In this document: one piece after another, positions 56,218-64,000 of the stretch
How positions within the stretch are numbered: the stretch's first letter is position 1
Layout: every line of letters begins with the position of its first letter
Assembly: GCA_029948255.1 (NCBI GenBank)
Contig: JALIZF010001757.1
Span: 620,001-684,000, forward strand
DNA length: 64,000 nucleotides
From: Telmatactis stephensoni
Lineage: Eukaryota; Cnidaria; Anthozoa; Actiniaria; Isophelliidae
Reading direction: 5' to 3'
The notes under the pieces: model-generated
Told to the model about the DNA's origin: nothing
The model's database searches: none
Seen by the model: the letters and a program-made list of their open reading frames with translations, nothing else
Program-made: the position numbers and the translations under genes

Positions 56218-56544
56218 ATATCTATTGATGGCTTAAAAGGCCTTCTTCAACATCTGAACAGCCAACAAATAAGGCAGGAATATGGAGACTTGTATATTGT
56301 TCCAAAAAGACTTAACCAAGACTTTGTGAAGGCCTTCTTTTCAGAGCAATGGCAAATGTGTGGGGGTTCAAGAAATATGACTGCTTACAAATATGGTTAC
56401 AATATTCTTTGCATTCTTGTGAACAGATCATCAAAATTTGTAAGTAAGAAACAAACCAATGTGCATGCTATGGAACAGTACATAGCATTTGGTGATAACT
56501 CCAATCAGCTACCAAAGAGAAAGAAAACCAAAAGGAATATTTGA
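56218..56544 (+). pseudogene. P-element/THAP9-like transposase, C-terminal exon
   Basis: After an acceptor (AAAATACAG) the product reads ISIDGLKGLLQHLNSQQIRQ, PKRLNQDFVKAFFSEQWQMC and GGSRNMTAYKYGYN. The R-L-N-Q-D-x-x-E/K-x-F-F-S motif is typical of the C-terminal region of P-element/THAP9 transposases, with Glu replaced by Lys here. Only this exon is present, and the usual continuation is replaced by a basic tail. No THAP domain nearby in this orientation. Confidence 0.75.
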
Positions 56545-56896
56545 CAATATACCATGTACCATGTACAGTTTGCTAGCTATCTCCATTGACAACCACAAAA
56601 ATGGGCTCAAGGCAATCTCTTGTTTGTTTGCTTGGTGTACATGTGGTTTACATATTTAATTCCCTAGTTATATTTTTAAAAAGTAATAATTTTATTAAAT
56701 ATTTTACATACTTTTATAATTACCTTAATTTGATAATATTTAAATCATTGACACTTTGTCAACCAAATACTCTCACTGAGCAAAAAATTACCCTCTGGAA
56801 AATTTATACTTGGTAAACCAATGGAAAAAAATTATATCCAGGGTCCGTACTCTTTTGGAGTATCAAAATTCCATGACTTTCAATGACCTTTTCCAG

Positions 56897-57167
56897 GACT
56901 TGCCGTTGCCGTTGTTTCCCCTTTAATAAATCTTGTCAAAGACCAAGTAAAATATCTTAACAGCCTGGATTTCAGCGCCATCAGTATCAGTGACATCGAA
57001 AACGAGGATGATCGTCTTGAAGTAGAACAAGGAAAATATTCGTTGGTGTATGGAACACCAGAAGCATGGCTCAAGAATGAGAGATGGCGAGCAATGCTGC
57101 AGAACTCAACATATTCAAGAAATCTTTGTGCATTAGCTATCAACAAAGCACACGTTATCAGGCAGTG
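56897..57167 (+). pseudogene. RecQ-like helicase exon fragment
   Basis: An open 271-nt exon lies between an acceptor (CTTTTCCAG) and a donor (CAGTG/GTAAGT). It encodes VVSPLINLVKDQVKYLNSLD (helicase motif Ia region), YSLVYGTPEAWLKNERWRAM and LCALAINKAHVIRQW. The last is the Walker B DEAH box with Asp-Glu changed to Asn-Lys, so it could not support ATP hydrolysis. No flanking helicase exons were found. Confidence 0.7.
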
Positions 57168-57445
57168 GTAAGTGTTTGAAAACAAACTTTTCTGTACTGG
57201 ATTCAAAAAGCTATTTTCTGACATGTGTCCTCACATTTGCATGTGGCTAAACGAAATTTAGGCAAAGTTAAAATCAAGGCACGGTGGCCAGCGGTTGCTT
57301 GTGCTGCGGGGACGCCCTTAGCTGTTGCAGGGTCACGTGGCGCCCTTCATTATAGATCATTGTGGATCTAAGTCTGCTCGCTTCACTGTGTTCAGTATAT
57401 ATTTGTAGTTCTTTCTCTCGCAACCTTTCCGTGGTTTGGAATACG

Positions 57446-58653
57446 ATGGCTGGTCGGCAGACACACAACAGTCTCTCTGTCACGTATTTTCCTGTACGAG
57501 TTGAGTTGTCATTGGCGGCCGGGCCTCTTAGTTCAGGGTCCGCTTCTCCGAGTGTGGCTACGCCATCATTGGTATCAACGCTGGTTTCATTATCACCAGA
57601 GGTTCTTGCTGCTATAAGGGAGGCCGCAACCCAGGCAGCTGTGGCGGCCGTGAATGCGACGTCTTCTGCCAACCAGGAGCATCAGGGATCCCGATCATGG
57701 CGGGTCAAGTGCCCCAGTTGACATCGATCACCTCCGGCTTCTTGGCTCCTGGAAGTGGTTTGGCCGTCTCTTTCACGTCCATAGCAACGTCAGGAGTACC
57801 AGGTACATCCGAAGTTAATGTCCCATCGTTTCTGAGCACGTTTTCCTTGCCTTGCCAGAGTACGTATTCTGTCCTGTCGGCGCCTTTGGCTGCAAGTGCC
57901 GTGCCAGGCTCGGGATTGACCGCTTCGGTGGCGCCAAATTCCGCCGCAACGCTCGACCAGTTTTTCGTTGTTGGTCCAGGTTTCTCCCCTATTTCACCAA
58001 AGTTAGTGAATCAAATCGTTACGGGGAAGTTCGTGGACTTAAGCGAACTGTTGACAACGAATTTATCGCAGGCACAGAGGGAGCCCCAGGTGTTTTTTGA
58101 TGGGCGTATCGTACTCACATCCTCTACCAAGAAGTCACGCCGTCGTATAGAGGATATTGTGAGCTGGGCGGAAGCATTTACTATATATATGTTGGTTTTG
58201 GCGACGAAATTCCCGCACTGTTGGTGTGATTTGACGGCTTATAAGTTGTTGATCTTCAAAACTTATCGTCAGTTCAGCGTACAGGTCTGGTTGGGATACG
58301 ACCATGCGTTCCGCCATCATGAAGCCGCTACCAGGTTGACGGATTGGTCAACCATCAATGTGCAATTGTATGGCTTCCATGCGGCTGGGGCGACATCGCG
58401 GTCCCAGCATGGCAAGTCCTTTTCTCATTCAAGTGAAGCAGTTGGTTCTCCCTCGTCTGATATAGTGTGTAAGTCCTGGAACCGTGGCCAGTGCTCATCA
58501 CCCTATAGCTCCTGCAAGTTTGCACACAAGTGCAGGGAGTGTGCGGGTGATCACCGTATGGAAGATTGTCGAAACGCAGACATATCCAAAAAACAAAGGT
58601 CCCGCTCACCAAGTTCTTCTAGGGTGGCAGCAAGGAGTAAGAAACATTCTTAA
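57446..58653 (+). pseudogene. DIRS-like retrotransposon gag, one frameshift
   Basis: ATG 57446 starts a Ser/Ala-rich frame ending at TGA 57721; the second frame (57697-58653) takes over. Conserved parts are IVSWAEAFTIYMLVLATKFP, TAYKLLIFKTYRQFSVQVWL, DHAFRHHEAATRLTDWSTIN and a Cys-rich nucleic-acid-binding end (CKSWNRGQC..SCKFAHKC and CAGDHRMEDC). This is the gag-like layout of DIRS elements. It packages element RNA. Confidence 0.75.
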
Positions 58654-58904
58654 GAAAACGGACAGTGATAGGCTTTTAAGAAGCTCCCTAGACTGTTGTA
58701 ATGTTTGATGCTTGCACTTGATAGTCATGTAGCACTAGTTTCGTGGAGCCTGCAGTTCCGTGGCGTGTTTTGCCTGTAGTCAGTCATTGTTAGGCATGCT
58801 CTGTTGCTTGGCATAGGGACTCCCATGTATAATTAGGTTCTCATTAAAGCATTTTGCTCCTTTTGTCGCCACTTGGTTTTCTTTTCATTTTATTTCAGCT
58901 CCTG

Positions 58905-60747
58905 TTAGTCTTCCCCCAGTTGCAGCGGTCAGCCCATTGAGAGCAGAGCGATTTGCAAAAGAACTCGAGCATCATCCAGACAGAGCTCGTTTTCATATGT
59001 CCTTGAGGGTTTGCATTTCGGATTTAGGCTTGGCTTCACTCCCTCTTTTTGTCTCAAATCTGCCAAACGGAACAAGCCAACAGCTTATCAGTATGAGGGA
59101 ATTATAGACTTGTACTTGGCAAACGACGTTCAACTAGGAAGGGTGGCAGGCCCATTCCCATCTCCCCCCTTGCCTAATTTGCACATTAGCAGTTTTAGCG
59201 TCATACCCAAAAAGGGTCAGGCAGGGAAATGGCGGTTGATTGTTGACTTGTCCTCTCCTAGCGGACATAGCATTAACGATGGGATTGACCCGGACAAGTT
59301 TACCATGCAGTATGTAAGGGTGGATGAAATCATCCGCATGGTAATCAAGCACGGTAAAGCCTGGTTTTCACTACGACGCAAGCACAAGCGCAAACATAAG
59401 CGCAAGCACAAGGATCAAAACTTTTTGATATCTTGTGCTTGCGCTTATGCTTGCGCTTGTGCTTGCGTTCGTGTTTTACTAGTGAAAACAGACAATCTTA
59501 TGCTTGTGCTTGTGCTTGCGTCACTAGTGAAAACCAGGCTTAAGGGAGCTCTCATGGCTAAGTTTGACGTGGAAGCGGCATATCGGAATGTACCTGTGCA
59601 CCCCGAAGATCGGTTTTTGCTAGGTCTTAAGTGGCGTGAGCAATTTTATGTTGATCTGACTCTTCTCTTCGGGCTTCGGTCAGCACCATTTATCTTCAAC
59701 TCAGTGGCAGACATGGTTGAGTGGATTCTGATTAACAATTACAAGGTGTCGGATCTTGTACATTACCTTGATGATTTCATTTCTACGGGTCCCCCCGAGT
59801 CGTCCATATGCCATCAGAATCTAGCTACTGCGCTCAGTGTATGTAAGGATCTGGGTCTTCCCTTGCACCCCCAAAAGTGTGAGGGCCCCTCCACTTCCCT
59901 TACTGTGTTGGGGGTGCATCTGGATTCGATTAAACAGTCTGCGGAGCTTCCTGCTGATAAGTTTGTTCAGCTCAGGGAGTTGGTAGCCTCCTGGAGGCGT
60001 AAAAGATGGTGCACCAAGAAGGAATTAGAGTCCTTGGTTGATCACTTACACCATGCAGCAAAGGTCGTGTGGCCAGGCCGGACATTCATTCGTAGAATGA
60101 TTAACCTTTTGAGTTGCTTCTGGAAGAGGGATCATCCCATCTGACTCAACCGAGAGTTTTGTCTGGATTTGCATTGGTGGCACCACCTCCTTTCGGAGTG
60201 GCATGGTGTTAGTTTTTGGTTGTATCCAGGCTTATCCCCTCCCCCTGATGTGGAGATTACCTCAGATGCCTCTGGTTCGATTGGCTTTGGGGCTATTTTT
60301 GGCGAGGAATGGTTTAATGGATTGTGGCTCCATAAACAAGTTGATCTGTCAATCGCATACAAGGAGCTTTACCCAATTGCATTAGCAGCTGCTCTGTGGG
60401 GGCCCAGTTGGGCCCAACAGCACATTCTGTTCCGTTCAGACAACGAGGCAGTGGTGTCCATTTTAAATGCTCGGACAGCCAAAGTCCCAGCCATAATGCA
60501 TTTGGTTCGCCATCTCCTATTGTCGGCAGCAAAATTCCATTTTTCCTTTTCAGCTCTTCATATTCCAGGACTCTGCAATGTGGTTGCTGATGCACTCTCT
60601 CGTTTTCGTTGGCAGGACTTCAGGCGGTTGGCACCCAATGCACAGGCTCAGCCAGTTCTGATTCCTCAGCGTATCATAGACGTCCAATCTTTAGAGGCCA
60701 AGTGCCGGAATTTCAGACACTTGTCAGTGTCCAAAATGATGTTCTAA
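58905..60747 (+). pseudogene. DIRS-like pol: reverse transcriptase and RNase H
   Basis: Reading starts near 58905 (PVAAVSPLRAERFAKELEHH) and shifts frame near 58997. The reverse transcriptase has SSFSVIPKKGQAGKWRLIVD, LMAKFDVEAAYRNVPVHPED, GLRSAPFIFNSVADMVEW and the catalytic VHYLDDFIS. A 183-bp MITE sits inside (59358-59540) but leaves the frame open. A TGA at 60142-60144 interrupts; the same frame continues with RNase H marks EITSDASGSIGFGAIF, AYKELYPI, FRSDNEAVVSIL and NVVADALSRF. It ends at 60747. The tyrosine recombinase expected of DIRS is not found downstream, so the copy is incomplete. Confidence 0.85.
59358..59540. mobile_element. 183-bp TAA-flanked MITE inside DIRS pol
   Basis: Ends AGCCTGGTTTTCACTA and AGTGAAAACCAGGCT are inverted; TAA lies at 59355-59357 and 59541-59543, a Harbinger-type duplication. 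The interior is a fold-back of GCACAAGCGCAAAC-like words. The 186 bp gained is a multiple of three and contains no stop in the pol frame. Confidence 0.9.
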
Positions 60748-63178
60748 TTATATTTTTCATGACCAAAATTTAGACAATACTTTTCATGAAAATGAATTAC
60801 TTTCTTTTCTAAGTGGCTTTTCCAGTGTGAACACTTTTTGGACATTTTCGCTAAGCCGCTTTTCAATAAGCAGTTTGTGGCATTCATACGGGGAAATAGA
60901 CCGGAAATGTGATAAAACTCAATCCACTGAAAACTAGGTTTGAAACCAGTCGTGGTTTACTAATGGTGTTATTCTTGATAGTTTTTTGCTTGCACATGTC
61001 AATCAATCGGTGACCTTAGGTCAAAATTTACTTGGATTTCATTTCACTGCTGCAATTGCAGATTTACACAGGTTATACACCCACAATTATCTTGAAATCG
61101 ACCGTAATTGAAAACTATGAATAAAAGAAGTTCAAATTAAGTTAAGAGCTGTTTGACTGGAGTTTTTGGGTGAATCAATGACAGACAGCAAACAGTGAAA
61201 CCAGCCGGCTACTGGCCTGAAAAGGTTTGTAATCTGTATGCAATTTTTTGTAAAGCAGCTTTTTACTGGAAATCAATGACAGACAGCAAGTGATAAGTAA
61301 ACACAAAAACTGGCCCAAGTCAATCGAAAATGGCCCAATGTGAATGCACTGACCATTAGCTTTTTTTGAAAATAGTGACAAACTATGTAAAATAGTCTAA
61401 TTTTTTCATTGCCTTATGTGACTCCAGATTGCTATCATCTTGTCTTTAACACCTTTGTATTCCCTTTGCCCTCTATATGTTATTGAAACTAAATCTTGAT
61501 AACATTAGATCTGTCGTGAAGATGCATGCAAAAAGCACAAAGGTGATGAGAGGCAATTTAAAAGCACAACGTAAACTATTTAAGCTACTCTTTACCATAA
61601 TTGATAGTATAAGATAGTATAATTGCAGTATAATGAATTGAATATAATACCAAATGGCAGTGTTTTCAATGCATTACATAAACTATTCAGTTGATACTCA
61701 ACGACGAGAGGACACAAACCACGAGGTTCCCAAGTTTTCTAGTGAAATTGTGGTAAAAATGGAATGGTGCATTTTGGGATAGCTAAAACAAAGAAAACCA
61801 TTGTTCTTTCTGTCAGCGAACTGAATTGTGGTAAAAAAACAAATGTTAAATATTGCTGTCAATATACCTATTGACTGAATTAGGATTGCTGCCTTGCTTT
61901 GCTCGCTTCAGGCTGGCTCTGCTGCGGCAGCAATAAATGGTGTTAGTTGTCATTTTGCTTAAAAGTTGCTAAAGATATCATTCTCTAATACAGCAAATCA
62001 GAAATCAGAGACTTCAAAACTATTTTCAATCATCAGTGTTTAAGAAAGGAATGTTACACTTGGGTCAGCAGCTGTTTGCGGGGAGGATTTCAGTGGTGCG
62101 ACGAGACTAAAAACAGCTGTGAAGGAGATTACACAGTCTAGTGACTATTTTTAAAGTCAATATAATTGTATTTTCACTTTTATTTTGACAAGAGTTACAG
62201 TAATCTGCAAAATTCCAGTACTTCAATTCATGCTTATCCAAAGTAGAAACCATTTTTATTCAAGAGTTGAACACTTCATTAACAAAATATGGCAAGAAAT
62301 TTCCATTTGCAATTGTATGATGTTCAATTTTTTTCCTTCTTTATGAAGAACAAACTAGGGAATGGCAGATACTCCATTTAGTAAATCAAATCAATGTTTT
62401 CTTCTTTTCATCACTAGTAACAAAAAGTCATATACAAAAACAAACCAATTTTTCTTTTGAATTGTAAGAAGTTGTTTTGAACACAGAGTAATGAAAAACA
62501 AATTATAAGTGGAGTTTTGTAAGATACTAATTTACATGCATTAGTGGATAACTGAATCTGATTGCCTTACTTTGGTAAGTAAAAACGACTTGCAGGCACC
62601 AGAATGCCTTTTTATTTGGCAATTTTCTAAGTTTTTTTATCAAGGAGGATTAGGGTATCTGACTTTTTTAAGCCTAAAGAAAGAGTAACGTGTCAATGTA
62701 AAGCTAAGGAGTTGATTCAACCCTCCTCACTTAGAAATCTCTATTACTATAATTTTTTTGCTAGAACCATAAGGGTTTGGATACTCTCAGTAACTCTGTA
62801 ATTGAATCCAAGTCTTATGATGGATTTTGGCAAGCTGTAAATAACTTAGCTATTTAATTTAATTTAAGATTAACACCTATCTATTCATTATTATAATTAT
62901 TTATATAATTAAATATTATTTTTTCTGTCAAACTGTGAGCTATAGACAGTCTGACGATATCCACAGAAACCCTCACAGATTAAAGTTGTGGATATGGAAG
63001 GGCAGAGATCAAAATGGAATGCTAGCAAAATGATACACAAGAAAAAAGTACTGTTCAAGGATTTGAAAGGACAACAGTGATTTTTAATACGCTGCAACAA
63101 ACGTGATGCTGAACTCTATTCACAAGTAAAATGAAAGCCTTTTTTCATGAAAAAGGCTAAACACGTTCAAATGTCTTA
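60748..63178. other. Long noncoding gap
   Basis: No gene, tyrosine recombinase or RNA recognised. CAATGACAGACAGCAA occurs at about 61177 and 61271, suggesting a small duplication. Otherwise AT-rich. Confidence 0.45.
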
Positions 63179-63975
63179 TGCACCTATCAATGTCTTGCCC
63201 CAACGGGGGGAGCCCGGGCGTATGCGGGCTATTGACAAAATAACCTTGCCCGGGAGAGGGGCTGTAAATTTTTATTGACACAGGGCTCCCCCCAGGGTAG
63301 GGTTTATTGACCATTTTGTCAGAGAAGGACTGTGAAAGAGAGACCGAGTTGGCATAAAATCAAGATGGCTGCTTTCGCGCCAACTACGAAAAAGGTAAGA
63401 AAAAACCTAAATACATTCGACTTGTTTATTTTTTTATTGTAAAATAGCCATTGCAATATGTTTTTATTCAATGTCTGCGCATTCTGTACATAAAATAAGT
63501 AGGAAAAAGAAGTTAAACTTTATAAGCTTACTTTGTTTGACAGTCTCGAGCACATGGCCGGCTGCCATCGTGACAAAGTTTCGTCAACTTCTGTCAATAA
63601 AACATATTTTTTCCATCTTCCAATGTCCACAGGTCCTTGTTATGTTCAAAGAACGCAAGTTTTTAATAAATGCCGAAAGCTTGAACGATCTCCTTGGCCA
63701 AATTGCCAAAAAATTAAGCCTGGAAGACTCTTCACTGCTACTCCAGAAATATGATGAAGAGTTCAAAGAGTTTGTGGAAATAGACGATTGGGAGCAAGTC
63801 CAAAAAGGCGAAAAGATAAATCTAGTTTTAAAGGAAAACAGTTGTCAGTCAGTTGGCTATTGTCATTCTGGTAAGGTCCTTCAGAGGGGCTCATTGACAA
63901 TTTATTTTCAAAAATGTCAATAGCCCCTGGGTGTGCCCGGGCTCCCCCCGTTGGGGCAAGACATTGATAGGTGCA
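63179..63975. mobile_element. TTA-flanked 797-bp element carrying captured exons
   Basis: The first 41 bases (TGCACCTATCAATGTCTTGC...) are the exact reverse complement of the last 41, and TTA stands at 63176-63178 and 63976-63978. Inside are a promoter-proximal region and two exons of a cellular-looking gene. No transposase. The shorter relative at 53816-54082 has no exons. Confidence 0.9.
63365..63870 (+). CDS. Captured 5' exons: PB1/ubiquitin-like domain
   Basis: Exon 1 is 63365-63394 (ATG in AAGATGG context, MAAFAPTTKK) with donor GTAAGA. Exon 2 is 63633-63870, after acceptor TGTCCACAG, encoding VLVMFKERKFLINAESLNDL, AKKLSLEDSSLLLQKYDEEF and EIDDWEQVQKGEKINLVLKE, then donor GTAAGG. Strand pattern and length (about 70 residues) look like a beta-grasp fold of the PB1/CIDE/ubiquitin kind; this is inference. 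The next exon would lie outside the transposon, so any transcript must splice into whatever host sequence follows. Confidence 0.6.
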
Positions 63976-64000
63976 TTATCGAACACAATCATGCACGAGC

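Noticed and set aside
56880..57224. Minus-strand open frame of 114 codons
   Set aside because: It is the shadow of the RecQ-like exon on the plus strand, which carries helicase motifs.
60748..63178. Search for a DIRS tyrosine recombinase
   Set aside because: No frame shows the Arg-His-x-x-Arg-Tyr layout. The element appears to end after RNase H.

Overview
This is a eukaryotic window made almost entirely of transposable elements. Genes are split by GT-AG (and some GC-AG) introns, the sequence is AT-rich, and there are many microsatellites and fold-back elements. Cnidarian (coral or sea-anemone-like) or another early-branching animal is my inference from the mix: DUF7869-type genes, THAP/DDE_4 transposases with YqaJ partners, Harbinger, pogo/Tigger, MULE, P element, DIRS, Penelope-like, L1/Tx1-like and CR1/L2-like elements. 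I cannot name the species.

Layout. 1-2.4 kb: noncoding, with a 209-bp-spaced direct repeat and a short inverted-repeat element. 2.5-5.8 kb: parts of DUF7869-type genes in permuted order (catalytic part first, then N-terminal exons). 6.4-14.9 kb: a group of broken genes: THAP-DDE transposase (+), ubiquitin-protease-like fragment (-), SAP-SWIM-YqaJ nuclease (-) and a staphylococcal-nuclease-like gene (+) starting head to head with it. 14.98-19.98 kb: a pogo/Tigger element (TA target duplication) holding a complete Harbinger element (43-bp terminal repeats, transposase plus Myb-like gene), which itself holds a short inverted-repeat element. 20.5-22.4 kb: an orphan exon, a perfect hairpin and a 74-81-bp satellite. 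22.5-27.7 kb: the 5' half of a LINE fused to a broken YqaJ-PHD-PHD-Ulp1 protease gene, facing an intact THAP-DDE transposase. 27.9-33.6 kb: a many-microexon coiled-coil gene with a BEN-like end. 33.8-36.3 kb: Penelope-like relic with GIY-YIG. 38.0-43.9 kb: L1/Tx1-type LINE carrying two short elements. 45.9-47.7 kb: unrecognised gene debris split by a TTAA-flanked element. 47.68-55.07 kb: a full-length MULE with matching 10-bp target duplications and an uninterrupted 11-exon transposase. 56.2-57.2 kb: P-element and RecQ-helicase exons. 57.4-60.7 kb: DIRS-like retrotransposon. 63.2-64.0 kb: a TTA-flanked element that carries the first two exons of another gene.

The strongest results are the intact MULE (942 codons, all 10 introns phase-consistent, three successive GC-AG introns beside a duplicated exon), the three-level nest at 15-20 kb, the gene-capturing element at the right end, and the two different YqaJ accessory-gene architectures near THAP-DDE transposases. 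Domain names rest on motif recognition only; no database search was run.
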